Numbered from the stretch's first letter, positions 45,624 to 54,687 are shown. The stretch: DNA of 64,000 nt from Sansalvadorimonas sp965243775 (GCA_965243775.1 CBDEWF010000075.1:1-64000), one strand, 5' to 3'. Translations and numbers: made by a program. The notes: generated by a model not told the origin, from the letters alone.

Positions 45624-48184
45624 AGCACTCTTTTGAGAAGAAGGGGTTGAAAGACAAAGTCGTGAATAAACTCACAAGCCTTGCCCCCCAAAGTCGCAGG
45701 GACTTTATCAAGTCCAGTGCCATAGCCGCTACCGCAGCAGCTGCCGGCATGAGCGCACCGGCTTCGGCCACCAACCTGATTACCAGCAGCAAGGATACTG
45801 ATATCCACTGGGACAAAGCCCCCTGCCGCTTTTGTGGTACTGGCTGTTCTGTGCTGGTTGGTACCCAGAATGGTCGCGTCGTGGCTACCCAGGGTGATCC
45901 GGAAGCGCCGGTAAACAAGGGCCTGAACTGCATCAAGGGTTACTTCCTTGGCAAGATCATGTACGGCGAAGACCGTCTGACCCAGCCTCTGCTGCGGATG
46001 ACCGATGGCAAGTTCGACAAGAACGGCAAGTTCACTCCCATCACCTGGGATCAGGCCTTCGATATCATGGCCGAGAAGTGGAAAGACGCCATTGCCAAGA
46101 CCCGTAACTCCGATGAAATGCCTGCTGTCGGCATGTTCGGTTCCGGTCAGTGGACTGTCTGGGAAGGCTATGCCGCATCCAAGCTGATGAAAGCCGGCTT
46201 CCGCTCCAACCATATCGATCCAAACGCACGCCACTGTATGGCTTCTGCCGTAGGTGGCTTTATGCGTACCTTCGGTATCGATGAGCCAATGGGCTGCTAC
46301 AACGACTTCGAACACTCAGATGCCTTTGTACTCTGGGGTTCCAACATGGCAGAGATGCACCCGATCCTGTGGTCCCGTATCACCGACCGTGCTCTCTCCA
46401 ACCCCCATGTAAAGGTTGCGGTCATGTCAACCTTTAAGCACCGCTCCTTTGAACTGGCTGACAACCCGATTATCTTTACCCCGCAGTCTGATCTGGCTAT
46501 CGGTAACTACATCTGTAACTACCTGATCCAGAACAATGCGGTCAACAATGGCTTTATCAAAAAGCATACCCACTTCCGTCTAGGTGTGACCGATATCGGT
46601 TACGGCCTGCGTCCTGAACACCCTCTTGAGAAGAAAGCTGCCAATCCAGGCAAGGGTGGCTCCAAAGAGATCAACTTCGATGAGTTCGCCAAGTTTGTCA
46701 GCGAATACTCTGTGGAGAAGACTTCCGAAATCTCCGGCGTTCCTGCCAAGAATCTGGAAGAACTGGCCAAGCTGTACGCTGATCCACAACGCAAGGTGAT
46801 GTCTCTGTGGACCATGGGCGTTAACCAGCACACTCGCGGTGTATGGATGAACAACATCATCTACAACATCCACCTGCTGACCGGCAAGATCTCCGAACCA
46901 GGCAACGGTCCATTCTCCCTGACTGGCCAGCCATCTGCCTGTGGTACTGCCCGAGAAGTTGGTACCTTCGCACACCGTCTGCCTGCAGACATGGTGGTTA
47001 AGAAGAAAGCTCACCGTGACTACGCCGAGAAAGTCTGGAAGCTGCCTGAAGGCACCATTCCTGGCAAGGTGGGTTACCACGCCGTTCTGCAGAACCGTAT
47101 GTTGAAAGACGGTAAGCTGAATGCTTACTGGGTAATGTGTAACAACAACATGCAAGCCGCTCCCAACATGAATGAGGAAGGCCTGCCTGGTTACCGTAAC
47201 CCTGACAACTTTATCGTTGTCTCCGACCCATACCCAACCGTAACCGGTCAGGCTGCTGACCTGATCCTGCCAACCGCTATGTGGGTTGAAAAGGAAGGTG
47301 CTTACGGTAACGCTGAGCGCCGTACCCAGTTCTGGTACCAGCAGGTTGAGCCTCAGGGTGAAGCCCGTTCCGACGTATGGCAGCTGATGGAATTCTCCAA
47401 GCGCTTTAAGGTTGAAGAAGTCTGGTCCGACGCATTGCTGGCCAAAGCTCCTAAGTACCGAGGCAAGACTCTGTTTGACGTACTGTTCAAGAACGGTCAG
47501 GTCGACAAGTTCCCGGTTTCCGAATTCAAGGGCCGCATGAACCTGGAAAACGACCACTTCGGTTTCTATGTCCAGAAAGGTCTGTTCGAAGAGTACGCTA
47601 CCTTCGGCCGTGGCAAGGCCCACGACCTGGCACCATTCGACATGTATCACCAATCCCGCGGCCTGCGCTGGCCTGTGGTTGATGGCAAGGAAACCCTGTG
47701 GCGCTTCCGCGAGGGTTATGACCCGTACGTGAAAGAAGGCGAAGAAGTTAAGTTCTACGGCAAGCCTGATGGCAAAGCCTGGATGTTCGCTGTTCCTTAT
47801 GAGCCGCCAGCCGAATCTCCCGATAAAGAGTACGACCTGTGGCTGTCCACCGGCCGTGTTCTGGAACACTGGCACACCGGCTCCATGACCCGCCGTGTTC
47901 CTGAGCTGTACCGCTCCTTCCCGGATGCTGTGGTTTACATGCACCCCGAGGATGCCAAAAAGCGCGGCCTGCGTCGCGGCATGGAAGCCAAGATTGTGTC
48001 TCCTCGTGGCGAAGTGCGTACCCGCGTAGAAACCCGTGGTCGAAACCGCCCACCGAAAGGTCTGGTATTTATGCCTTTCTTCGATGCTGGCCAGCTGGTC
48101 AACAAGTTGATCCTGGATGCGACCGACCCTCTATCCAAAGAGACGGATTTCAAGAAATGTGCGGTTAAAGTGGAAAGAGTCTGA
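45620..48184 (+). CDS. napA: NapA, periplasmic nitrate reductase catalytic subunit
   Basis: This 854-residue molybdoenzyme reduces nitrate to nitrite in the periplasm. A twin-arginine signal (SRRDFIK, residues 25-31) is followed by the [4Fe-4S] motif CRFCGTGCSVLVG with a later cysteine in LNCIKG. The molybdenum-ligand cysteine lies in NARHCMASAVGG. Codon use here looks more biased than in neighbouring genes (frequent CTG, GGC, ACC, AAG), which suggests high expression. Confidence 0.97.
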   Translation: MKHSFEKKGLKDKVVNKLTSLAPQSRRDFIKSSAIAATAAAAGMSAPASATNLITSSKDTDIHWDKAPCRFCGTGCSVLVGTQNGRVVATQGDPEAPVNKGLNCIKGYFLGKIMYGEDRLTQPLLRMTDGKFDKNGKFTPITWDQAFDIMAEKWKDAIAKTRNSDEMPAVGMFGSGQWTVWEGYAASKLMKAGFRSNHIDPNARHCMASAVGGFMRTFGIDEPMGCYNDFEHSDAFVLWGSNMAEMHPILWSRITDRALSNPHVKVAVMSTFKHRSFELADNPIIFTPQSDLAIGNYICNYLIQNNAVNNGFIKKHTHFRLGVTDIGYGLRPEHPLEKKAANPGKGGSKEINFDEFAKFVSEYSVEKTSEISGVPAKNLEELAKLYADPQRKVMSLWTMGVNQHTRGVWMNNIIYNIHLLTGKISEPGNGPFSLTGQPSACGTAREVGTFAHRLPADMVVKKKAHRDYAEKVWKLPEGTIPGKVGYHAVLQNRMLKDGKLNAYWVMCNNNMQAAPNMNEEGLPGYRNPDNFIVVSDPYPTVTGQAADLILPTAMWVEKEGAYGNAERRTQFWYQQVEPQGEARSDVWQLMEFSKRFKVEEVWSDALLAKAPKYRGKTLFDVLFKNGQVDKFPVSEFKGRMNLENDHFGFYVQKGLFEEYATFGRGKAHDLAPFDMYHQSRGLRWPVVDGKETLWRFREGYDPYVKEGEEVKFYGKPDGKAWMFAVPYEPPAESPDKEYDLWLSTGRVLEHWHTGSMTRRVPELYRSFPDAVVYMHPEDAKKRGLRRGMEAKIVSPRGEVRTRVETRGRNRPPKGLVFMPFFDAGQLVNKLILDATDPLSKETDFKKCAVKVERV

Positions 48185-48216
48185 GGAAATAAGGGACACA
48201 CTGGAGCCTGACCAGC

Positions 48217-48978
48217 ATGGACAAGAAAAACGACAACAGTAAAACGCTATCCCGGCGCCGGTTCCTGACCGGCACGGCACAGGCTGCCTGTGCTACAGGC
48301 CTGCTTGGTCTGGGACTGACGTATATTGCCGAGAAGTCGAAAGTTCATGCTGCCCAGGCTCTGCGTCCGCCCGGTGCGTTGCCGGAAGAAGAATTTCTAG
48401 CAGCCTGCCTGCGTTGTGGTCTTTGTGTTCGCGACTGCCCCTGGGATACGTTGAAGCTGGCCAAACCGGAAGATCCAATTGCGACCGGAACCCCTTACTT
48501 CAATGCCCGGAAGATTCCCTGTGAAATGTGTGAAGACATTCCCTGTGCCAAAGCCTGCCCCAGCGGTGCTCTTGATCATCATCTGGATGACATCAATGAA
48601 GCCCGCATGGGACTGGCAGTTCTGATTGACAGACAGAACTGCCTGAGCCTGCAGGGACTACGCTGTGAAGTCTGCTACCGGGTCTGCCCGCTGATTGACG
48701 AGGCAATCACCCTGAAGCGGACTCACAACGAGCGTACCGGTGCTCACACCTCTTTCGAACCCGTCGTGAATCCAGATGCCTGCACCGGTTGCGGTAAGTG
48801 CGAAAAAGCCTGCGTTCTGGAAGAAGCAGCAATCAAGGTAATGCCCCGTGATCTGGCTCTTGGCGAGCTGGGACACCATTACCGCCTGGGATGGGAGGAA
48901 GCCGAGAAAGCCGGCAAGCCACTGGTCCCTGATCTGCTGAATCTGCCAGACCGTCTGCCGGAGGGAACCAAGCTATGA
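48217..48978 (+). CDS. napG: NapG, ferredoxin-type quinol dehydrogenase subunit
   Basis: This 253-residue protein has a twin-arginine signal (SRRRFLTG) and four [4Fe-4S] sites: CLRCGLCVRDC, CEMCEDIPCAKAC, CEVCYRVC and CTGCGKCEKAC. With NapH it passes electrons from quinol (ubiquinol in E. coli) toward NapC/NapB. Its stop overlaps the napH start. Confidence 0.95.
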   Translation: MDKKNDNSKTLSRRRFLTGTAQAACATGLLGLGLTYIAEKSKVHAAQALRPPGALPEEEFLAACLRCGLCVRDCPWDTLKLAKPEDPIATGTPYFNARKIPCEMCEDIPCAKACPSGALDHHLDDINEARMGLAVLIDRQNCLSLQGLRCEVCYRVCPLIDEAITLKRTHNERTGAHTSFEPVVNPDACTGCGKCEKACVLEEAAIKVMPRDLALGELGHHYRLGWEEAEKAGKPLVPDLLNLPDRLPEGTKL

Positions 48979-49871
48979 GCAAGCAAGCGAAGCGCAACCC
49001 CGGACTGGAAGCGACAGAAACCTTAGGTTGGTGGCACGCCCACCGGTTTATGGTTCTGCGCCGACTGTCCCAGGGAACTGTTCTTGCACTGTTCCTGCTG
49101 ACGCCCTGGTTCGGCATCCATCTGATTGATGGCAACCTGTCGTCCAGCCGTATCCTCGATACGGTACCGATGACAGATCCATTGCTGGCTCTGCAAACTC
49201 TGGCAGCTCTGCACCCGCTGAGACTGACAGCTGTAGCAGGCGCCCTGCTGGTTGCCGTTTTTTACTGGCTGGCTGGCGGACGGGTGTTCTGCAGCTGGGT
49301 CTGCCCAATCAACCCGGTTACCGATCTGGCTGGCACTATACGTCGCAAGCTGGGTATTCGTACAAGCCATCGCCTACCCCGCAGTGCCCGTTACTGGCTA
49401 CTGGGTCTGGTTTTGGTAATGCCACTGATAACCGGTGTACTGGTATGGGAAATGGTAAACCCGGTTGCTCAGGCCTATCGCGGACTGCTGTTCGGCATGG
49501 GCAGTGGCTGGATGCTGATCCTCGGTATCTTTCTGTTTGACCTGCTGGTCAGCCAGAGAGGCTGGTGTGGCCATCTCTGTCCGCTGGGAGCTTTCTATAG
49601 CCTGACAGGCAGATATAGCCCGGTAAAAGTCAACGCTGCACAATGCCACAAGTGTGACGACTGCATGGATTGTTATGCAGTCTGCCCTGAACCACAGATT
49701 CTTCCAACTGCGCTGAAACCAGCCAAGGGCGGCAGTCCTGTTCTCAATACCAGAGACTGCACCCGCTGCGGACGTTGTATTGATGTCTGCTCCAAGCAGG
49801 TTTTTGAATTTCAGATCAAGATGCCAGGCTCCGGAGATGAGCAGAGCATAAAACGATCATTGGCCAAGTGA
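48975..49871 (+). CDS. napH: NapH, membrane quinol dehydrogenase subunit
   Basis: This 298-residue inner-membrane protein has about four helices, conserved CSWVCPINPV and CGHLCPLGAFY motifs, and C-terminal ferredoxin clusters CHKCDDCMDC and CTRCGRCIDVC. It pairs with NapG as a quinol oxidase module. Confidence 0.95.
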   Translation: MSKQAKRNPGLEATETLGWWHAHRFMVLRRLSQGTVLALFLLTPWFGIHLIDGNLSSSRILDTVPMTDPLLALQTLAALHPLRLTAVAGALLVAVFYWLAGGRVFCSWVCPINPVTDLAGTIRRKLGIRTSHRLPRSARYWLLGLVLVMPLITGVLVWEMVNPVAQAYRGLLFGMGSGWMLILGIFLFDLLVSQRGWCGHLCPLGAFYSLTGRYSPVKVNAAQCHKCDDCMDCYAVCPEPQILPTALKPAKGGSPVLNTRDCTRCGRCIDVCSKQVFEFQIKMPGSGDEQSIKRSLAK

Positions 49872-50335
49872 GTTATACAGCCATGAGTACACAGCTGAAC
49901 CTAAAATTTTTAAAAAATTTCCTGACCGTTATCGCGGTCTGTCTGAGCTTCGGTGCCTTTGCCAGTACTGGTTCCAGCACACTGCGCGGGGGTGCGCTAA
50001 ATGAAGAAGCTCCAGCCCCTGCCCTGAAAAAAATTCTGGAAGTAGACGGTAGTTATGATCGAGAGTTTGTCGATCAGCCCCCCCTGATCCCCCACGACAT
50101 CCGTGGCTATCAGGTCGATAAAAATGTTAACAAATGTCTTAGCTGTCACAGCTGGAAAAATGCCAAGAAGTGGAATGCCACGCGTATCAGTGTCACTCAT
50201 TTCAAGGATCGTGATGGCAAAGTACTGGCTGACGTAGCCCCTGGTCGTTACTTTTGCCTGCAATGTCATGTCCCCCAGGCAGATGCCAAGCCACTACTCG
50301 AAAATAAGTTCAAGCCTGTCGACTCCCTCGACTAA
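49868..50335 (+). CDS. napB: NapB, diheme cytochrome c subunit
   Basis: This periplasmic diheme cytochrome has two haem-binding motifs, CLSCH and CLQCH, and passes electrons to NapA. A signal peptide is visible (FLKNFLTVIAVCLSFGAFA). The GTG at 49868 overlaps the napH stop; the ATG at 49883 is an equally plausible start, giving 150 residues. Confidence 0.93.
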   Translation: MSYTAMSTQLNLKFLKNFLTVIAVCLSFGAFASTGSSTLRGGALNEEAPAPALKKILEVDGSYDREFVDQPPLIPHDIRGYQVDKNVNKCLSCHSWKNAKKWNATRISVTHFKDRDGKVLADVAPGRYFCLQCHVPQADAKPLLENKFKPVDSLD

Positions 50336-50368
50336 TCATCAACTTTGGGTAAATACAGCCCTGAGTGA

Positions 50369-50998
50369 ATGCTTGAACAGATACGAATCCAGATGGTGAA
50401 AGCAATGGCAAAGGAATTTTTTATAAAACGCTACTGGAAGATGCTGAGCAAACCAGCATCAGTAGCGCTGGGGTTGATACTACTGTTTGGTTTTGCAGCC
50501 GGTATCATCTTCTGGGGTGGTTTCAATACCGGTATGGAAATGACAAATAAGGAAGAGTTCTGTATCAGTTGCCACGAAATGAAGGACAATGTGTACGAAG
50601 AGTATAAGTCCACTATCCACTACAGCAACCGTTCCGGCGTAAGGGCAATCTGCTCAGATTGTCACGTCCCCAAAGAGTGGGGACCAAAGATGGTACGCAA
50701 GATCCAGGCAAGCAAGGAACTGTGGGGCAAGATTGCCGGTAAAGTTGATACACGCGAGAAGTTCCTCGACCATAGACTGGAAATGGCTACGCGGGAGTGG
50801 GCACGAATGAAGGCTAATGACTCTCAGGAGTGTCGTAACTGTCATAACTTCGAGTTCATGGATTATTCTGAACAATCCAACCGTGCCTTCAACCTGCACG
50901 ATAAAGCTCAGAAGAATGGCGAAACCTGTATTGACTGTCATAAGGGTATTGCCCATGAACTGCCTGACATGAGTCATGTTGAAGGCTGGGGAGGCTAA
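50369..50998 (+). CDS. napC: NapC, tetraheme quinol dehydrogenase
   Basis: This NapC/NirT-family cytochrome (209 residues) has one N-terminal membrane anchor (about 30-52) and four haem motifs: CISCH, CSDCH, CRNCH and CIDCH. It oxidises membrane quinol and reduces NapB. Both NapC and NapGH are present, so two quinol entry routes are available. Confidence 0.95.
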   Translation: MLEQIRIQMVKAMAKEFFIKRYWKMLSKPASVALGLILLFGFAAGIIFWGGFNTGMEMTNKEEFCISCHEMKDNVYEEYKSTIHYSNRSGVRAICSDCHVPKEWGPKMVRKIQASKELWGKIAGKVDTREKFLDHRLEMATREWARMKANDSQECRNCHNFEFMDYSEQSNRAFNLHDKAQKNGETCIDCHKGIAHELPDMSHVEGWGG

Positions 50999-51010
50999 AG
51001 GAGGAAGATT

Positions 51011-51151
51011 ATGGGAACACTGGAAACTATGATCTGGTACATACTCGGATATTCCGCCATGCCAATGATTTTACTGGGCGGATTTATCGGAACAGCGATC
51101 GTGGCCTGCTTCCTGCTGGAGCTTGCTGGCAAGAGCCCGGATCCTGAATAA
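51011..51151 (+). CDS. 46-residue nap-associated membrane peptide (TIGR02808-like)
   Basis: This small gene begins at ATG 51011 after a strong GGAGG and ends at TAA 51151, 12 bp after napC. It encodes 46 residues, mostly one hydrophobic helix (PMILLGGFIGTAIVACFLLE). From memory it fits the TIGR02808 family, very small single-span proteins found beside nap genes in Vibrio and Photobacterium. Its role is unknown; the position suggests a helper for the NapC or NapGH membrane step. It differs from NapE. Confidence 0.8.
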   Translation: MGTLETMIWYILGYSAMPMILLGGFIGTAIVACFLLELAGKSPDPE

Positions 51152-51178
51152 ACAAGCGGCTATTGTTCACTTCCAACG

Positions 51179-51213
51179 AGGCTTGATATATCTATCAAGC
51201 CTTGTTTCTTTTT
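51179..51213 (+). terminator. nap operon terminator
   Basis: AGGCTTGATA (51179-51188) and TATCAAGCCT (51193-51202) form a 10-bp stem with a 4-nt loop followed by TGTTTCTTTTT. Confidence 0.9.
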
Positions 51214-51341
51214 GCACTCCAAAACCCTATTCACCGCAGATAAGCTGGTAGAAAATCCCGGTTCCCAGAGTCAGAATTGATTTGCTCTAAGCTAGGCTGA
51301 AACCCTGTTTTAAATCATGCTTACCTCTTCTTTAGAGAGCA

Positions 51342-52211
51342 GGTAGTGGGTCAAATGTGTGTTTTAGGGGGGATGTTGGTGGGTAGCCAATATGGGGTTC
51401 ATTAGGGCAATATGCTTCGTTTTCACAATGACGTGTTCTACAGAAGTTCTCTGCCCAGGCTGCACCAGCTCTAATATCCGAAAATCAGGCCTCAGCCGGA
51501 ATGGAGAACAACGTTACTCCTGTGAAAATACAGACTGCAGTATGAAAACCTTCATGCTCAGATATCGCTACAAAGGCTGTATACCAGGCATTCACAAGCA
51601 GATTCTAGATATGGCTATCAATGGCAGCGGTATTCGAGATACCAGCCGAGTTCTTCAGATCAGCAAAGGTTGTGTGATCAGCAAGATCGCGAGTCAGGAG
51701 GGCAAGCTCATATCGGTCAATCCCAACATTCCTCGGCTGCTGGGTGCCGAGGACGATATTGCAGTACACATTCTTCCGGCGTGTGATGCGGCCGAACTCG
51801 ATGAGCAGTGGTCATTTGTCGGTAGCAAGTCCAATCAGCGCTGGCTTTGGTATGCTGTTGATCATAAAACCAATACTGTTTTGGCCTACGTTTTCGGCAA
51901 AAGGAAAGACGAGATTTTTCGCAAGCTGAAAGAGCTGCTGGAACCTTTTGGTATCGAGAAATTTTACACAGATGACTGGGGTGCTTATACAAGAAATCTC
52001 GATGAAGACAAGCACGAGGTGGGCAAGAGAAACACGCAGAAGATAGAGCGAAAGAACCTGAATTTCAGAACGTGGATCAAGCGTCTGGCCCGTAAGACTA
52101 TCTGTTTTTCCAAGTTAGAAAAGATGCACGATATTGTCATCGGAATGCTGATTAACAAGGTCGAGTTCAGTAGGGATATTTACGCATGAAACACACATTT
52201 GACCCACTACC
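51342..52211 (+). mobile_element. IS1-family element
   Basis: The 870-bp element has perfect 23-bp inverted repeats at 51342-51364 and 52189-52211, beginning GGTAGTGGGTCAAATG. The 8-9 bases on either side do not match, so no target duplication is visible; one flank may have been deleted or rearranged. Confidence 0.9.
51428..52189 (+). CDS. IS1-family transposase, single frame
   Basis: This transposase of about 253 residues combines the zinc-ribbon and HTH part (CPGCTSSNIRKSG...CENTDC) with the DDE part (DEQWSFVGSKSNQRWLWYA, YTDDWGAY, KIERKNLNFRTWIKRLARK). Classical IS1 makes these from two overlapping frames; here they are fused in one. The ATG at 51428 matches the InsA start; an upstream start at 51392 is possible. 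Confidence 0.9.
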   Translation: MTCSTEVLCPGCTSSNIRKSGLSRNGEQRYSCENTDCSMKTFMLRYRYKGCIPGIHKQILDMAINGSGIRDTSRVLQISKGCVISKIASQEGKLISVNPNIPRLLGAEDDIAVHILPACDAAELDEQWSFVGSKSNQRWLWYAVDHKTNTVLAYVFGKRKDEIFRKLKELLEPFGIEKFYTDDWGAYTRNLDEDKHEVGKRNTQKIERKNLNFRTWIKRLARKTICFSKLEKMHDIVIGMLINKVEFSRDIYA

Positions 52212-52473
52212 AAATATTCTTTGCTACTCCGCTATTGATTCCCAACCTTATTGCGATTTAGAAAACAGTGATAAGTTGCGGGAATTCTTTGCCCGCCTAT
52301 CTAACTCTGCCCGTTCTCAAATTGGGTATGGCTCCTTACTGAATCCCTTTAATGCTGCTGACCTGCAAATGCAAGATGGGGAAAACCATATAAGCCCCTA
52401 AGTTTCCTTCCCTTCTACCCCCTTATTTTGAATAACCGGGAACTATACGTACAGGATCTTGGCCATGTTATAC
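52212..52473. other. non-coding remnant between IS1 and toxin-antitoxin pair
   Basis: A frame open to 52401 begins inside the IS1 terminal repeat and gives about 60 residues with no recognisable domain. It could be the tail of a gene cut by the IS, but I cannot identify it. A -10-like TATACT lies at 52469-52474, next to the toxin-antitoxin operator. Confidence 0.4.
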
Positions 52474-52492
52474 TTGTACAACAACCTGTACA
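52474..52492. promoter_or_regulatory. yefM-yoeB operator
   Basis: TTGTACAA (52474-52481) and TGTACA (52487-52492) carry two GTAC cores centred 12 bp apart. The E. coli yefM-yoeB operator is known to have paired TGTACA motifs with that spacing, bound by YefM and YefM-YoeB. The pair overlaps a TATACT -10-like sequence, fitting autorepression. Confidence 0.75.
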
Positions 52493-52508
52493 CAAAAGAG
52501 GTAATAAT

Positions 52509-52763
52509 ATGAGAGTAGTCAATTTTTCAGAAGCAAGGGGGAGTTTGAAGGCCGTCCTGGACCGGGTGGTTGAGGATGCAGACTGTACCCTGATTACCAG
52601 AAGGGATGCGGAGGACGCTGTGGTCATGTCTTTAGACCATTACAATTCGCTTATGGAAACAGTTCACCTTCTGAGAAGCCCAGCCAATGCCAGGCATTTG
52701 GAGCAATCGATCAAGCAGTACCATTCAGGTCAGACAGAGGAAGGACAGTTGACGGATGACTGA
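52509..52763 (+). CDS. yefM: YefM-type antitoxin
   Basis: This 84-residue Phd/YefM-family antitoxin binds DNA with its N-terminal part (MRVVNFSEARGSLKAVLDRV) and neutralises YoeB with its C-terminal part. The ATG at 52509 follows a GAGG Shine-Dalgarno. It overlaps the toxin start by 8 bp. Confidence 0.93.
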   Translation: MRVVNFSEARGSLKAVLDRVVEDADCTLITRRDAEDAVVMSLDHYNSLMETVHLLRSPANARHLEQSIKQYHSGQTEEGQLTDD

Positions 52764-53016
52764 AGTATTAGCCTGGACGAAGGCTGCTTGGTCTGACTAC
52801 TTGTATTGGCAGACTCAAGATAAGAAGACATTGAAAAGAATTAACACTCTGATCCGGGATGTGCAGAGAACCCTCTTTGATGGAATGGGTAAGCCTGAGC
52901 CTCTCAGAGAAAATCTGTCAGGTTTTTGGTCCCGGCGCATCAATGATACAGATCGATTAGTGTATACAGTCGATGATGGCACCCTTACCATTATTTCGTG
53001 CCGGTACCACTATTAA
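52756..53016 (+). CDS. yoeB: YoeB toxin, ribosome-dependent mRNA endonuclease
   Basis: This 86-residue RelE-superfamily toxin cleaves mRNA in the ribosomal A site. It is closely similar to E. coli YoeB (KPEPL, LSGFWSRRI, CRYHY). Catalytic residues E48, R67, H85 and Y86 are all present, so it should be active when free of YefM. It lies between an IS1 element and mreB. Confidence 0.95.
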   Translation: MTEVLAWTKAAWSDYLYWQTQDKKTLKRINTLIRDVQRTLFDGMGKPEPLRENLSGFWSRRINDTDRLVYTVDDGTLTIISCRYHY

Positions 53017-53143
53017 ATCTGGATATTTTTGCCACCAAATCAATGTTGTCCAAGATTAGCCTGGTATACAGTGAATGGAAGGCTGCAGGCCTGATCATAT
53101 CAATACGACCAGACCTAACAAAAACTAAGAAAGGAAAAACAGC

Positions 53144-54181
53144 TTACTCTGTGGACAGAAGATCCATACGATGACGATCCATCATCTCCAGAGCACGGCC
53201 ACCACCACGGGCCACACAGGTCAAAGGCTCTTCAGCAACAATAACAGGCAGGCCGGTCTCTTCACTGAGCAGTGTGTCCAGGCCACGCATCATGGCACCA
53301 CCACCGGTTAGAACTACGCCACGCTCGGCAATATCAGAGGCCAGTTCCGGCGGAGACTGCTCCAGGGCACTCTTAACGGACTGAACAATAGAGTTCAGGC
53401 TATCCTGTAGAGCTTCCAGAACTTCATTGCTGTTCAGGGTAAAGCTGCGGGGCACACCTTCTGCCAGGTTGCGGCCTCGAACATCGATTTCACGAACTTC
53501 ACCCATGGGATAGGCAATGGCAATTTCCTGTTTGATCCGCTCTGCAGTTGACTCACCAATCAAGCTGCCATAGTTGCGACGCACATAGGTCACGATACCT
53601 TCGTCAAAACGGTCACCACCAATACGGACAGACTCAGAGAAAACTACGCCGCTCAGAGAGATAATGGCGATCTCGGTAGTACCACCACCGATATCCACAA
53701 CCATGGACCCACTGGCCTCTTCAACCGGCAGACCGGCACCAATAGCAGCGGCCATTGGTTCTTCGATCAGGTAAACCTCGCGGGCACCAGCACCCAGAAC
53801 AGACTCACGAATGGCGCGCCGTTCAACCTTGGTGGACTTGCAAGGAACACAGACCAGAACACGGGGACTGGGCTGGATAAAGCTATTTTCATGCACCTTG
53901 TTGATAAAGTGCTGCAGCATCTTCTCGCAAACGTCAAAATCTGCGATGACACCATCCTTCATGGGACGGATCGCTGTGATAGTGCCGGGAGTACGACCCA
54001 GCATTCGCTTGGCGTCCATACCAACAGCAACAACACTCTTCTGTGTACCGAGGTTACGGATGGCAACCACAGAGGGTTCATCAAGCACGATACCTTTATC
54101 GCGCACATAGACGAGGGTGTTTGCTGTTCCCAGGTCGATAGACAGGTCTGTCGAGAACAGTCCGCGCAATCTCTTTAACAT
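53144..54181 (-). CDS. mreB: MreB, actin-like rod-shape protein
   Basis: This 345-residue bacterial actin forms membrane-bound filaments that guide lateral wall synthesis. SIDLGTANTLVY, the phosphate motifs VVDIGGGTTEIA and VLTGGGAMMRGLD are intact. The ATG at 54181 gives the usual MLKRLRGLFS start. mreC and mreD are 11 kb away on the same strand instead of following directly. Confidence 0.96.
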   Translation of the reverse strand: MLKRLRGLFSTDLSIDLGTANTLVYVRDKGIVLDEPSVVAIRNLGTQKSVVAVGMDAKRMLGRTPGTITAIRPMKDGVIADFDVCEKMLQHFINKVHENSFIQPSPRVLVCVPCKSTKVERRAIRESVLGAGAREVYLIEEPMAAAIGAGLPVEEASGSMVVDIGGGTTEIAIISLSGVVFSESVRIGGDRFDEGIVTYVRRNYGSLIGESTAERIKQEIAIAYPMGEVREIDVRGRNLAEGVPRSFTLNSNEVLEALQDSLNSIVQSVKSALEQSPPELASDIAERGVVLTGGGAMMRGLDTLLSEETGLPVIVAEEPLTCVARGGGRALEMMDRHRMDLLSTE

Positions 54182-54687
54182 AGTGTCCCGTAGCCCAGCC
54201 GGGGGCCTTCTCAATTAATTTGTCCGTTTCAGCGACCCAAATACAGCCAGCTGTCTGGATGGCTCCAGCGAACCGTCTGGTTCGCTTTAATAAAATATGT
54301 GCTATCTATGCTTGGCTGGCCAGTTCTGCCACATTTCAGCACTCTGGTACTACCTGCAACAGTGCGAATACAAACAACAACGGCACCATTACACAAATCT
54401 TTATAGGCTCCCACTTAATAGTGGCCCATAGCAGCTCTATAGTACAAAACGTAATAATAAATCTTGGTGCAATCTGCCAACTCTAACAATCGTCTGCACC
54501 CCGGGCAAGCCGCACAATCCCCTGACATCTCCTGTACACCTCTGCACCTACAGTTCGAAAACTCTGCATTCAGTAGCAAAAGAGCCTTGAGATTACAGGG
54601 ACAACCCCCTAAATTAAGCCGATTGTGAGAAGCTTCAGCTTCTACAGCTGAAAAATACCGAGTTTTATTCCAGCGGAGAACTATACA
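54182..54687. other. mreB-gatC divergent intergenic region
   Basis: This 506-bp gap holds no credible gene. TTGAGA (54587-54592) and TAAATT (54610-54615), 17 bp apart, are a weak candidate gatC promoter. A small stem TTCAGC/GCTGAA lies at 54634-54652. gatC has a GGAG Shine-Dalgarno. The mreB promoter should be near 54200-54450, but I cannot point to one. Confidence 0.45.

Noticed and set aside
46580..47944. 454-codon open frame antisense to napA
   Set aside because: Long antisense frames are common opposite strongly biased genes such as napA; no ribosome site or recognisable domain.
51179..51213. Inverted repeat after the nap operon considered as a regulator site
   Set aside because: The stem, tetraloop and following T run fit an intrinsic terminator better.
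52186..52401. 71-codon frame starting in the IS1 terminal repeat
   Set aside because: Its start is created by the IS end; the rest has no recognisable domain, so it was described only as a possible remnant.
54220..54486. 88-codon frame in the mreB-gatC gap
   Set aside because: Composition rich in Ser, Thr, Asn and Ile, no ribosome site and no domain; likely chance.
54537..54660. Stem-forming sequence before gatC considered as a riboswitch or T-box
   Set aside because: Only a 6-bp stem is seen and none of the conserved T-box or riboswitch core motifs.
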